64,000 nt of DNA from Prosthecobacter sp. (GCA_019186985.1 JABARQ010000042.1:28868-92867), one strand, 5' to 3'; numbered from the stretch's first letter, positions 46,284-55,659 are shown. A program made the numbers and translations. The notes: generated from the sequence alone by a model not told the origin.

Positions 46284-49025
46284 ATGCCCGACTCACCTCC
46301 AGCTTCCCCCAACTTCTGGAAACGCAAACTCGCCGCGTTCCTGCATGATCCGCCCAGCAAAGCGCTGGATATTCGTACTCATACGGATCGCTCCGAAAAA
46401 GCCATGCAAGCGGCTGGTCTCGGCACGCCGGAAGAGCGGCGCGACTGGGAGCATAATGCGGATCACACCGCCGCCTCTGCCGACCGCTTTCCCTTTCCTC
46501 ATCATTCCAAAGCAAACCTAAGCTGCGCTTTCGATGGTGTCCGCAATATCTTCCGTCACCCGCTTCAGGGAAAACAACGCCTTCGTTTTGATGGCCCATT
46601 CATCACGGTGGAGCAGGCCATCGAAGGCGAGCAAACCACCCAACCAGTCCTCAACGACCTCAGTTCTTTGCCGTTGGATGAGCATGACCGCGCCCGCTTT
46701 CTCGCCCACTGGCGGTTGTGGGCACCACGCTCGGCGGAAAAGGACTGGCGCTTTGCTTATTTGCCCGCCGACACACGCATTCCGGACCACACCATCTGGA
46801 ATCACATGCAAATCGTCTCCGCCCTGGATGGCTGCCGCCACGCATCTCGCGGATTGCAGCCAGCCTTCTTGAAATTCCAGCTTGGCCCCGTGCAGGACTT
46901 TATCGCCGCTGCCCGCAGCACGCGGGATCTTTGGAGCGGAAGCTACCTGCTCTCTTGGCTAATGGCCCAAGGTCTCGCCAAGCTCAGCATGGATCTTGGC
47001 CCTGATGCAGTCATCTTTCCCAGCCTTCGAGAGCAGCCGCTCATGGATCTTGCTCTCAAAGAACTCGTCTGGAACAAAGTCAAAATTGGCAGTTCCACGG
47101 TTTGGGAGTCCTTCAAGTGGAGTCGCCAGGATCTCCTAACGCCAAATCTTCCCAACATCTTCCTCGCCGTCGTTCCGGCGGATCGTGCGAAAGAACTGGC
47201 GGAAGGTGTCTGCGAAGCCATTCGAGGTGAGTGGAAACGCATTGCTGATTCCGTCTGGAAAGCATGCGACAACGAAGGGCTTTGGAAGCTAGATGACGGC
47301 TTGCAGCCGCCCAGCGAGCGCCGCGCGCGCTTCGATCATCAAATTGAGAGTTTTCTCAACCTTTCATGGTCAGTGCTGCCCTGGCCTGAGTCACTGACCG
47401 AGATCGAAAAACTCGCGGAGTTGCTGCCAGCATCCGCCACGCTCAAGCACTATCAGGCCACCAAGAATGCTGCCGAAACCATCCGTGCCCTAGACCAACA
47501 GGACGACCGCTACTTCGACCCTAACGGACACCTCAAAAACGAAGGTATCGCCTGGTCAGTGCTCACCTCACTCAGCAGTTGGCAGCTTGATGCTGTGCGC
47601 CAGACTCGTGCGTTCCAAGCCAATCTCACCGACATTCGTCCCAGCAAGCAGCACAGCAAAGACAGCCTCACCGGCAAAGATGAGGCCATCGCAGGAGGTC
47701 CCGAATGGAAGGGAACAGGCAAGGCCAATCGTTTCAAGCATGACGATTACCTTTCAGGCCCCACGCTCGTGAAACGGCTTTGGGACAGGTCTTACCTCCA
47801 CCAGGCTTGGAAAGACGATCTTGGGGAGCATCCCCAAAGATTTCCCAACACCCGCAGCCTTGCAGCTCATGCCCCTGAAGACGATGCAGACGACGATCTG
47901 CCCGCCGACTCTGGTGATCGCTACTTTGCAGTCATCGCCTTTGATGGCGATGACATGGGCAAGTGGATCAGCGGTGAAAAAACGCCGCCTTTCGCTGACC
48001 AATTGGCTAATTACGACGGAGGCGGCTCCTTGGAATACTTCCAGCGTCCCGCTCATGCGGACAAGTTCAGCCGCTTTCTCAAAACACCTCGCCCGCTTTC
48101 GCCCAGCTATCACCTCCAATTCAGCGAGTGCCTGTCAAACTTTGCCCTGCGCTGTGTTCGCCCAATCGTCGAGGCGCATGATGGCCGCCTGATCTATGCG
48201 GGGGGAGATGATGTTGTGGCTCTGCTCCCTGCCGACTCCGCGCTCGCATGTGCCAATGATTTGCAACGCGCCTTCACCGGCCAAGCACCAGAGATAGACG
48301 CAGGCATTCATCAGACAGACCCAGAAGCCCGAGGCTTCCTGACTTCGAAGTCTCTGCACCAACACACTGGCATGAACGACCCTGCCAACGAGCAGCTCAT
48401 TCCCTTCATGGTTCCCGGCCCCGCTGCCAGCGCGTCCGTCGGCATCGCCATCGCCCACTTCAAAAGTCCGCTGCAGGACACCGTCCGCGCCGCCCAGGCT
48501 GCGGAAAAACGGGCAAAGAAGATGTTTGCTCCCGAAAAAGCTGCCGTCTCCGTCACCGTCATGAAACGCAGCGGTGAAATGGTCGAGTGGTCCGCCCGCT
48601 GGCAGGACGCGGGTGTGCAGGCCGCCACCATCCTGCTGGACGCCCTTAACCAGCAGACCGTCAGCGCCAAGTTCCCCTACCGACTTGGCGAACTCATCAG
48701 CGCTTACCGCACCGAGTCGACCGGCTTGATCGCGGATGCAAAAAGCGCCCAGCCTGTCGCTGATTTTGACCTTGCAGCCATCTTTGCCCACGAACTCCGC
48801 ACCGTCCTCCAGCGCCAGCGCGGTCCTGCCTGGGAGAAAAATGGCAGCACCTTTGCGACCGCCTTCACCGATAAGATGCAGAGCTGGATCAACTCCATGC
48901 GCAACAGCAGTGATGATCCCGCTAAAGCCCTCGATCTCGCGATCAAGCAAATCCTCGCACTCTGCGCCTACTGCGGCTTTGCCAAGCGCCAGGGCAATGA
49001 ATCCAACGCTGAAAAGCACGCCTGA
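46284..49025 (+). CDS. cmr2: Type III-B Cas10 (Cmr2), cyclic oligoadenylate synthase subunit
   Basis: A 913-residue large subunit. The ATG at 46284 is used; the open frame runs upstream to 46074 through sequence that is clearly intergenic. N-terminal Cmr2 signature: KRKLAAFLHDPPSKALDI with His21-Asp22, then HNADHTAAS, a possibly degenerate HD region. The two palm domains carry IAFDGDDMGKW (Asp554, Asp556, Asp557) and YAGGDDVVALLP (Gly640-Gly641-Asp642-Asp643), so the polymerase centre that makes cyclic oligoadenylates looks intact. A C-terminal helical domain follows. Cas10 would be activated by target RNA and drive the CARF effectors downstream. Confidence 0.95.
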   Translation: MPDSPPASPNFWKRKLAAFLHDPPSKALDIRTHTDRSEKAMQAAGLGTPEERRDWEHNADHTAASADRFPFPHHSKANLSCAFDGVRNIFRHPLQGKQRLRFDGPFITVEQAIEGEQTTQPVLNDLSSLPLDEHDRARFLAHWRLWAPRSAEKDWRFAYLPADTRIPDHTIWNHMQIVSALDGCRHASRGLQPAFLKFQLGPVQDFIAAARSTRDLWSGSYLLSWLMAQGLAKLSMDLGPDAVIFPSLREQPLMDLALKELVWNKVKIGSSTVWESFKWSRQDLLTPNLPNIFLAVVPADRAKELAEGVCEAIRGEWKRIADSVWKACDNEGLWKLDDGLQPPSERRARFDHQIESFLNLSWSVLPWPESLTEIEKLAELLPASATLKHYQATKNAAETIRALDQQDDRYFDPNGHLKNEGIAWSVLTSLSSWQLDAVRQTRAFQANLTDIRPSKQHSKDSLTGKDEAIAGGPEWKGTGKANRFKHDDYLSGPTLVKRLWDRSYLHQAWKDDLGEHPQRFPNTRSLAAHAPEDDADDDLPADSGDRYFAVIAFDGDDMGKWISGEKTPPFADQLANYDGGGSLEYFQRPAHADKFSRFLKTPRPLSPSYHLQFSECLSNFALRCVRPIVEAHDGRLIYAGGDDVVALLPADSALACANDLQRAFTGQAPEIDAGIHQTDPEARGFLTSKSLHQHTGMNDPANEQLIPFMVPGPAASASVGIAIAHFKSPLQDTVRAAQAAEKRAKKMFAPEKAAVSVTVMKRSGEMVEWSARWQDAGVQAATILLDALNQQTVSAKFPYRLGELISAYRTESTGLIADAKSAQPVADFDLAAIFAHELRTVLQRQRGPAWEKNGSTFATAFTDKMQSWINSMRNSSDDPAKALDLAIKQILALCAYCGFAKRQGNESNAEKHA

Positions 49026-49028
49026 GCC

Positions 49029-50375
49029 ATGAACACCCTCCTCCTCGAACCCACCGACACCCTCTTTTTCCGAGATGGCCGTCCCATGTCCGGCAGCCTC
49101 AGCGGCCACGGAGCCGCATGGCCGCTGCCCACCGTCACGAGTGCGGCGCTGCACGCAGCTTTGCATCGAGCCGATTTTGAGGGTGTCCACAAACACGCTC
49201 CCGGCCGCTCATCAGCACGGCGCGATTATTCCCAGGAAAATCGCGACAAAAACGGCCGCCTCTTCGGCTCCCTCACCACCGCCGGCCCTTTCCCTGTGAA
49301 TTCCGATGGACAGTGGTTTTTCCCTCGTCCAGCCGACGCACAAAAGGAAGGCTCTACCCTCGTCACCCTGCTTCCCATGGCACGCAACGGTGCATGCAGC
49401 CTGCCACATGACTGGCTCCACCCAGTCGGCAACCTCCAGCCACCCACCAAGGACAAGCCTGAACTGTGGATCAGCCAGGATGCCTTTCAGCATTACCTCA
49501 ATCAGACAGACGCACCCGCCGGACACTTCCTCCAAGACTGCGCCTTCACGGACACTGAGCACACCATCGGCATCGCTATCGACCCCGCTACCGGTACCAC
49601 CGGCCAGGGCGAAGCCGAAGGCAAAATCTACTCCGCCCACAGCCTCCGCCTGCGTGAAGGCTGGCGTATGGGCTTGCTCGCCGCAGCCTGGGATAAAGAC
49701 CTCCAATGCGACCTTGTTCTTCAAATGCTCAACGGCCATGGACGAAAGATCATCGTCGGTGGCCAGCAGCGCCTCTGCACCACCACCGTAAAAACTCATT
49801 CCAACGGGGTTCTCCTCCCGACCGGGCCGATCATCACCGGCAATCGCGTGAAATGGGTTCTGCTCAGCCCTGCCATCTTCCCCGCCATCCATGCGGATGC
49901 CCAGAAAGGCATCCAAGCCCACCCAGGCGGCTGGCTGCCCAATTGGATCTCTCCCGACACGGGCGCGGTCCTTCTCAAAGCAGGCGACACCACCCGTCGC
50001 GAGGGCGAAAGTCGCGAAGCTTGGCGCCAACGAGTTCGATCAGCGCCTGCGATCTCCGCCAAACTCACCGCCGCCCTCGTCGGCAAGCCGACCCCCGTCA
50101 CCGGCTACGCCCTGCCGAACAGCGCCGATCCCGACCGCCCGGAAGGCGGTGCCAAATCCACCCACCTCGCCGTCCCGGCCGGCAGCGTCTATTACTTCGA
50201 AGCGGAGTCTCCTGAATCCGCCCAAAAACTCGCCGCCGCCTTGAACTGGCATGGGTCCGACCCGCAGCCCGGCGACATCCGCAACCGTCGCAGTACCCTT
50301 TTTGGCGAAAAAGGCTTCGGTCTCGGGGTCTGTGGAGCTTGGAACTTCCATTCTACCAACCTCCATACTGCCTGA
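49029..50375 (+). CDS. cmr3: Type III-B Cmr3
   Basis: A 448-residue RAMP protein beginning MNTLLLEPTDTLFFRDGRPM, the Cmr3 signature, with GRLFGSLTTAGPF and the C-terminal RAMP motif (STLFGEKGFGLGVCGAW). Cmr3 pairs with Cas10 and recognises the 5' tag of the crRNA. The start is 3 bases after the cas10 stop, so the two are translationally coupled. Confidence 0.93.
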   Translation: MNTLLLEPTDTLFFRDGRPMSGSLSGHGAAWPLPTVTSAALHAALHRADFEGVHKHAPGRSSARRDYSQENRDKNGRLFGSLTTAGPFPVNSDGQWFFPRPADAQKEGSTLVTLLPMARNGACSLPHDWLHPVGNLQPPTKDKPELWISQDAFQHYLNQTDAPAGHFLQDCAFTDTEHTIGIAIDPATGTTGQGEAEGKIYSAHSLRLREGWRMGLLAAAWDKDLQCDLVLQMLNGHGRKIIVGGQQRLCTTTVKTHSNGVLLPTGPIITGNRVKWVLLSPAIFPAIHADAQKGIQAHPGGWLPNWISPDTGAVLLKAGDTTRREGESREAWRQRVRSAPAISAKLTAALVGKPTPVTGYALPNSADPDRPEGGAKSTHLAVPAGSVYYFEAESPESAQKLAAALNWHGSDPQPGDIRNRRSTLFGEKGFGLGVCGAWNFHSTNLHTA

Positions 50376-50434
50376 CATCCCCGGACATCCCTCTGATTCC
50401 CAATCCATCACTCATCATTCTTCATTCCTAACTC

Positions 50435-51391
50435 ATGAACACCCGCATCCTCCACCTCTTCACCCGCACTCCCCTTCACGTCGGCGCTGGGGCCTCCGTC
50501 GGAGCCATTGATCAGCCTGTCCAGCGCGAGCGCCACACCGGCTTTCCGATCATTCCGGCCTCATCGCTCAAAGGCAGCTTTGCAGACCACTGGAATGACA
50601 GCCTTCACGACGAAGAGGCCGATGAAGGAGGCAAGACAAAGCGTGTTCGCGTCACAAAAGCCGGAGCGATTGCCGAAGCCGCATGGCTCTTCGGTTCGGA
50701 CAGCGACAAGCCCGCCTTTGCCGGTGCCCTCCTCTTCTCCGAAGCCCGTGTCCTAGCCTTCCCCATCCGCAGCGCCAAAGGCAGCTACGCATGGATCACC
50801 TGTCCGCTCATGCTGCAACGAGCCAAGCGGGATGGCGTCATCAGCAGTGGGATTCCTAACGAGCCCAAAGATGACGAAGCCATTTTTAAATCCGACGGTC
50901 CTCTGGCCCTTTCCGTGAAAGTCAAAGGAGTGGAGCGCACCCAAATCGTTCTTGAAGAGTACACCTTGACCCACACGGAAGACTACCACGAAGCCCTCGC
51001 ACAAGAACTCGCTGCGCTTCCCGAAGATGAACTTTTCAAGTCCATCAACGACCGCCTCGTCATTCTAAGCAACGGCATGATGAGCCACTTCGTCAGCACG
51101 ACCTGTGACATTGCCCAACATGTCCGCATCAGCGACGACACCGGCACCGCTGAAGAAGGCGGCCTCTTCAACCAGGAGAACGTACCGAGCGAAACCCTCT
51201 TTTATTCCGTCCTTAGCGCCACCAAGAGCCGAGTTCCCACAGGTGATTTGAAAAACAAGTCTGCCGATGACGCCCTATCCGCCTTCGTGACCAAGCTCAA
51301 GGAAGCCCACTACACCTTCCAGTTCGGCGGCGATGCCTCCACCGGCCTCGGTTTCTGCACCGTCACCCTCAACCCAACGAAAGGAGCCTGA
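50435..51391 (+). CDS. cmr4: Type III-B Cmr4 backbone RNA-cleaving subunit
   Basis: A 318-residue RAMP protein: start TRILHLFTRTPLHVGAGASVGAIDQPVQRERHTGFPIIPASSLKGSF, matching Cmr4. The Asp of GAIDQPVQRE (about residue 27) corresponds to the catalytic Asp that cuts target RNA every six nucleotides. The C-terminal glycine-rich loop FQFGGDASTGLGFC is the usual RAMP motif. It lies 59 bases after cmr3 and probably has no own promoter, although the intergenic space carries a CATCCCCGGACATCCC repeat. Confidence 0.95.
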   Translation: MNTRILHLFTRTPLHVGAGASVGAIDQPVQRERHTGFPIIPASSLKGSFADHWNDSLHDEEADEGGKTKRVRVTKAGAIAEAAWLFGSDSDKPAFAGALLFSEARVLAFPIRSAKGSYAWITCPLMLQRAKRDGVISSGIPNEPKDDEAIFKSDGPLALSVKVKGVERTQIVLEEYTLTHTEDYHEALAQELAALPEDELFKSINDRLVILSNGMMSHFVSTTCDIAQHVRISDDTGTAEEGGLFNQENVPSETLFYSVLSATKSRVPTGDLKNKSADDALSAFVTKLKEAHYTFQFGGDASTGLGFCTVTLNPTKGA

Positions 51392-51394
51392 GCC

Positions 51395-51766
51395 ATGCAA
51401 AACCTCGACCAAATCCGCGCCGCCGCTGCTGACAAACTCCTTCCGCAGGGAAAGGCCCATCCCTTTTACCGCAGTGATGTCGTCGGCATCCCTGCCCTCA
51501 TCCTCAGCAACGGCCTGCTCGCCGCCGCCGCCTTTTGTTGTGAGGAAGGCAAAGAGAAGAGAGCAGGTATGAAATCCGCTTTCGACGGCATCGCCAGCCA
51601 CCTCAATGAGCGCGGCCTGACCGCCGCGTCCACAGGCCAGGGCTTGATCAACGATCTTGCTGCCAAAAATAGCCTCGACCTCCAACGCGCCACCACCGAG
51701 GCCCTTGCTTTCCTTGCCTACCTCAAGCGCTTTGCCGTGAAGAAGGAGAAAAGCCCCACCCCCTGA
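51395..51766 (+). CDS. cmr5: Type III-B Cmr5 small subunit
   Basis: A 123-residue helical protein (MQNLDQIRAAAADKLLPQ...SNGLLAAAAFCCEEGKEKRAG...IASHLNERGLT...TTEALAFLAYLKRFAVKKEK) of the right size and helical pattern for Cmr5, which lines the belly of the Cmr complex. It starts 3 bases after the cmr4 stop and ends 6 bases before cmr6. Confidence 0.9.
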   Translation: MQNLDQIRAAAADKLLPQGKAHPFYRSDVVGIPALILSNGLLAAAAFCCEEGKEKRAGMKSAFDGIASHLNERGLTAASTGQGLINDLAAKNSLDLQRATTEALAFLAYLKRFAVKKEKSPTP

Positions 51767-51772
51767 TTTCTC

Positions 51773-53269
51773 ATGCCAACAGCCATCCCATGTGATACTG
51801 CCAACGCGCTTGGCGTGACTGCGGAACAGTGTAAAAGCCGCTCCCTGTTCGCAAGCCGCTTTGCCGATCCAACTTCAAAAGAGGACTCTAGGAAGGTGTG
51901 GTTCCAAAGCCTCATCGGCAAGGAGTCCATCACCCGCACTCCCTGGCACCTGCCGGCCGCCACGCTCCTCCACGCCCAGCTCAAATCGCGCCTGATGGTC
52001 AACATGGCAGGTGGCGTCATGGAAAACGCAGGCCTAAACTTGGACCGCTACGGCCTGCCCCTCATTCCCGGCAGTGCCGTCAAAGGCTGCGCCCGCCGCG
52101 CCGCCCTCGCCGCCTTGCGAGAGTGGTGCGAGACAGGAGTTAAACCCGACGACGAAGGCAATCTCTTCAAAGGCCTCTGCGCTCGATTCACCACCCCGGC
52201 GGAAATGCTCACCGCCATCGCGCGCACCTTCGGCTGGGTGGAGACGGATTGGAGCGAAGACAAAAACAAGAATGGCACCTGGCAGTCAGACCTCGCCTGG
52301 GCCTGCGCAGGCACTCCCGCCACAGACCCATCTTCAGCGGACAGCTCTGCCCCAACAGGGCAACCCATATCAGCCCAGGGCAGCGCCCTGGGGAAATCAG
52401 CGCCACAAGGCTCAAGCCCTGTAGGGGCGGCCCAACGCATCAAGGCCATTTTCGGTGAAGCTCGCGCCCAACTTGGTGCGCTGAAGCATTTCGCCGGAAG
52501 CATCGCCTTCCTCGACGCCCGCCCCAATCGCGACCCGGGTCTCGTGCTGGATGTCGTCACTCCGCATCACACCATCTATTATTCACCCGAACCCGACAAA
52601 CGTGCTCAGCCTGACAAATGGGCAAAGTGGAATGCCCATCGCACTGCTCCAGACATCGAAGAACCCGTCCCCGTCTTTTTCCCCGCCGTCAAAGAGCAGG
52701 GAGAAAACGACCATTTCACCTTCCCGCTCGTCCAGTTGCGGAGAGCGGATCAATCCCTGCTCACCTTTGCCCAGGAGGCGCTTCGTGCCGGCCTGGAAGT
52801 CTTTGGCATCGGTGCCAAAACGAACGCCGGTTATGGCTGGTTCGATGCCTCAGAGGATCTGAACACCCGGATCGCAGAGCGCCAAAAAGAGGCCTTCGAG
52901 CGAAAACGAGAGCTGGAACGCCAAGCCGCCGAGAAAGCCCAGCTAGATGCTGAGGCCAAAGCTCGTGCCGAGACCAAAGCTGCCCTCGCCGCCGCTCTCG
53001 AAGGTTTGACGCCTGAACAGCAGGAAGACAAGAAGCTCGAACTCCTCAGCAATCCGCAGTTTGACGCCAAAGTCCGCGCCTTCTGCAAGGAACCCAAGAA
53101 AGGCGGTCCAACGGATGCCGAGAAGCAAGCCATCGTCCGCGCCTTGCGCGGCCCCCGCCTCGACTATTGGCAGACCTTCAAGACCAAAGCCACCAAAGGC
53201 GACCTCGCCACCGTGGATCAGGCCATCCGACAGCTCAGCAAAACCCTCAACCTCGGCAAAATGCCATGA
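51773..53269 (+). CDS. cmr6: Type III-B Cmr6 with internal palindromic insert and long C-terminal extension
   Basis: A 498-residue protein, much longer than the usual 200-350. The Cmr6 core has QLKSRLMVNMAGGVMENAGLNLDRYGLPLIPGSAVKGCARRA and ends with GLEVFGIGAKTNAGYGWF. Residues ~192-219 are encoded by a palindromic element (see separate entry) between CAGTPATDP and IKAIFGEARAQLG. After residue ~360 comes a coiled coil rich in Glu/Ala/Lys (RIAERQKEAFERKRELERQAAEKAQ...) and a ~90-residue helical tail (LTPEQQEDKKLELLSNPQFDAKVRAFCKEPKKGGPTDAEKQAIVRALRGPRLDYWQTFK). It caps the 3' end of the crRNA complex. The stop overlaps the cmr1 start. Confidence 0.9.
   Translation: MPTAIPCDTANALGVTAEQCKSRSLFASRFADPTSKEDSRKVWFQSLIGKESITRTPWHLPAATLLHAQLKSRLMVNMAGGVMENAGLNLDRYGLPLIPGSAVKGCARRAALAALREWCETGVKPDDEGNLFKGLCARFTTPAEMLTAIARTFGWVETDWSEDKNKNGTWQSDLAWACAGTPATDPSSADSSAPTGQPISAQGSALGKSAPQGSSPVGAAQRIKAIFGEARAQLGALKHFAGSIAFLDARPNRDPGLVLDVVTPHHTIYYSPEPDKRAQPDKWAKWNAHRTAPDIEEPVPVFFPAVKEQGENDHFTFPLVQLRRADQSLLTFAQEALRAGLEVFGIGAKTNAGYGWFDASEDLNTRIAERQKEAFERKRELERQAAEKAQLDAEAKARAETKAALAAALEGLTPEQQEDKKLELLSNPQFDAKVRAFCKEPKKGGPTDAEKQAIVRALRGPRLDYWQTFKTKATKGDLATVDQAIRQLSKTLNLGKMP
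52349..52428. repeat. Nested palindromic element inside cmr6
   Basis: Outer arms GCCCCAACAGGGC (52349-52361) and GCCCTGTAGGGGC (52416-52428) pair with one mismatch; inside them GCCCAGGGC (52373-52381) and GCCCTGGG (52385-52392) form a second stem. The element is read through in frame without a stop. It has the look of a small REP-like mobile element that inserted in the gene. No second copy was seen in the window. Confidence 0.6.
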
Positions 53270-54147
53270 TCCGGAAAACCTATGCTCTCGAACTCATCAC
53301 CCCATGCTTCTGCGCCGGGGCCGACCCCGCTAAAGCCGAAATCCGCGCCCCATCCATTCGGGGCCAGTTGCGCTGGTGGTTCCGCGCACTGGGTGGAAGT
53401 GCCTCGGATGAAGCCGCTGTTTTTGGCAGCGTTGCAGGAGATGACAACAGCACAAGCAGCAGTATTCGTGTTGCTGTCAGCGATTTCAAAAAAGGACCGA
53501 TATGGAATCCTCCGACGATTGACCAAAATAGTCCGCAAAATTACACTTGGCACTTTGCCGCAGCGTCTGGCAAAGCTGCAAATGCTGGACCTAAAGTCAC
53601 AGGTCCACGATGGCAGCCACAAGGAGCCATCCCGCCGAAAAGCACTTTTAAGGTCACTATCACGACCATCCGACCTTTGAGAGATGATCAGTCTGCAAGA
53701 CTGTGCCTCGTGATTGATGCATTTTTGGCTTTTGGGACAATCGGGCTCCGTTCAACGAGGGGTTTGGGTGCTTTCTCGTGCAACTCGTCTCGTCCTTGGA
53801 AAGAATTAATCACTCCGCTGGAGAAGGCAGACTTCACCATCGCTTTGCGTCAATCACCGGATACATTCCCGAACTGGGAATCGGCTCTACGCGATTGGAG
53901 TTCCTGGCTGCGCTACAAGTTCAGAAAGGAAAACAAAGCTGAACGTTACTCGGCATTGGGAGGAATTGTTCCGCGCCGGCAAGCAAGCGCTGTTCGTTTC
54001 AGGCCAATCTTGCTTCCGACAGGCCAGTTTACTTGGGTCGCCTTGGAAGCACCTCACAACCGTATTCTCGGTCAGAAGACCTCAAAAGTGCTCTCTTCGA
54101 CAATTCTGACTGGCCCTGCGCCCGCAGCACCACCGCGATCGCGCTAA
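53266..54147 (+). CDS. cmr1: Type III-B Cmr1
   Basis: A 293-residue RAMP protein starting at the ATG at 53266, which overlaps the cmr6 stop (ATGA). Signature: MIRKTYALELITPCFCAGADPAKAEIRAPSIRGQLRWWFRALGGS, RWQPQGAIPPKSTFKVTI and FLAFGTIGLRSTRGLGAFSC. Cmr1 sits at the 3' end of the complex and helps bind target RNA. It is a little short, and the last ~25 residues (KVLSSTILTGPAPAAPPRSR) look unlike a family end. A frameshift or truncation is possible, but reading the following frames gave no continuation. Confidence 0.88.
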   Translation: MIRKTYALELITPCFCAGADPAKAEIRAPSIRGQLRWWFRALGGSASDEAAVFGSVAGDDNSTSSSIRVAVSDFKKGPIWNPPTIDQNSPQNYTWHFAAASGKAANAGPKVTGPRWQPQGAIPPKSTFKVTITTIRPLRDDQSARLCLVIDAFLAFGTIGLRSTRGLGAFSCNSSRPWKELITPLEKADFTIALRQSPDTFPNWESALRDWSSWLRYKFRKENKAERYSALGGIVPRRQASAVRFRPILLPTGQFTWVALEAPHNRILGQKTSKVLSSTILTGPAPAAPPRSR

Positions 54148-54489
54148 TTTCATGTAATTTCAGATGCTTGGCTCCTCACTCCGTGCCTCGCAGGTCTGCC
54201 CGTTTATTAAAAGTGATCCGCTCAACCCGCACGACTGGCTTCGCATCGCCGCCATAGACCATGCTTCCATGCCCTGGACCTCTTGATTGAAGTCCTGGGC
54301 ACCAAGGCGTTAGAGGCATTAAATCTCATAATCAGCCAGTCACTCCGCAGGATCTTTCGACAAACTGCCGTGCTACTGACATGCACGGATCTCCACATAA
54401 GCCCACGCATTGATTCTGCACTCAGTTTAGCCACATAGCCGAACGTCCTACTCCGTGCAAATATCACACAGCGGCCCTATCTTCCTGCC
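54148..54489. other. 342-bp spacer with no recognised gene
   Basis: Between cmr1 and the CARF nuclease gene. All frames are broken or composition-poor; a short minus-strand open frame (54222-54467) shows no recognisable motif. It may hold the promoter of the effector genes; a possible -10 (CAAATATCA) lies just before 54470. It could be the decayed end of cmr1 or of a lost gene. Confidence 0.4.
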
Positions 54490-55659
54490 ATGACCCTCCT
54501 CTCCCTCGCATCCAAGCAAATCTGGCCACACATACTTACTGTCCAACATTTCCAGCCCACCAGACTCGTGCTTCTCCACAGTGATGACATCACAGAATCA
54601 AAGCAGCCCGCTCAACGTCTGAAAAAATTCTTCGATCGGCAGGGTGCCATTTCACAGGGCAGCACCTCCCTGGAGCTACTTTCTTCCACAGACTTCGACA
54701 GCATCGAGAAAAATCTCGATGCACTCACCGCCAACCGCACCTGGAATCTCGGCGAATGCATCTTGAACATAACCGGCGGCAACAAGCTCATGGCCACCGC
54801 CGCATTCCGCTGGGCTGCCCGGCGCGGAGTTCGCACCTGTTACCTAGAGCGTGGAAGCACACTGACCGAGTTCACCTTTCAAGATGGCAATGTCCTCACC
54901 CACATGCAGAAGCTCGACGGTCACCTCACCAATGAACTCGATCCCGTGGCACTGCTTCGCTGTCAGGTAGATGCATCTGAAGTGGAACGTGAGGGCGAAT
55001 CGTTAACCCTAACCACCCAGGCCCAACAATTGGATGAGGCCACCTTTTTTAAACAGGCCACTTCTGGTGTCGATGCCACCCGCTGGTTGACCATCTCCGG
55101 CTCGGCAGATGCAGATCAAAAGGAAGGCGATGGACTCGAATTTACAACCGCAGCCATCTTGCTCAAGCTTGGCGTCCGCCGTGTCCAACGCAGCCTGCGG
55201 CTCAAGGTCAAATCTGCCATAGGAGTGGGCACGCGCCTACCCCATGCTGAACTTGATCTACTATTCACCTGGGGAGGCCGCCTTTGGATCGTGGATTGCA
55301 AGGATCGGAAAGCTCCAGAGTCTTTGGCAGAACGCTTCAAGCGTGAGCTGCGTGGTCAAAATCTCTCCGCGCAGGCCGAACAACTTCTGGAGCGCATCAA
55401 AAAGGAACTCTCCATCGGCCAAACCAAAGTTATGAAGGAAGACCTCCTCGCCATCCGCGAGGCGGGCGGCATTCAGGGCCAGGTGCTTTGTGTGCGCAAA
55501 ACGGAGCCTTCGGAGGAGGTCGCCCAGTTCGCCCGCCACAATCACATTCCCATCATACCCAAATCCCGCCTCGTCGAAGACCTGCGGGCGCAGCTTTTCC
55601 CGAACGCCAAGCCTGACAGCGCCCAGCTTCAAGATTTGGCAAACGCCTTCAAACGATGA
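54490..55659 (+). CDS. can2: CARF-domain nuclease, Can2/Card1-like (DUF1887)
   Basis: A 389-residue protein. The first half is a CARF-type Rossmann fold (PTRLVLLHSDDITESKQPAQRLKKFF..., ECILNITGGNKLMATAAFRWAARRG with the ligand-loop-like TGGNKLM). The C-terminal half is a PD-(D/E)xK nuclease: HAELDLLF with Asp256, then LWIVDCKDRK with Asp269 and Lys271. This is the plan of Can2/Card1, which is turned on by cyclic tetra-adenylate made by Cas10 and nicks DNA or cuts RNA. The stop overlaps the next gene. The substrate is inferred from the family. Confidence 0.88.
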   Translation: MTLLSLASKQIWPHILTVQHFQPTRLVLLHSDDITESKQPAQRLKKFFDRQGAISQGSTSLELLSSTDFDSIEKNLDALTANRTWNLGECILNITGGNKLMATAAFRWAARRGVRTCYLERGSTLTEFTFQDGNVLTHMQKLDGHLTNELDPVALLRCQVDASEVEREGESLTLTTQAQQLDEATFFKQATSGVDATRWLTISGSADADQKEGDGLEFTTAAILLKLGVRRVQRSLRLKVKSAIGVGTRLPHAELDLLFTWGGRLWIVDCKDRKAPESLAERFKRELRGQNLSAQAEQLLERIKKELSIGQTKVMKEDLLAIREAGGIQGQVLCVRKTEPSEEVAQFARHNHIPIIPKSRLVEDLRAQLFPNAKPDSAQLQDLANAFKR

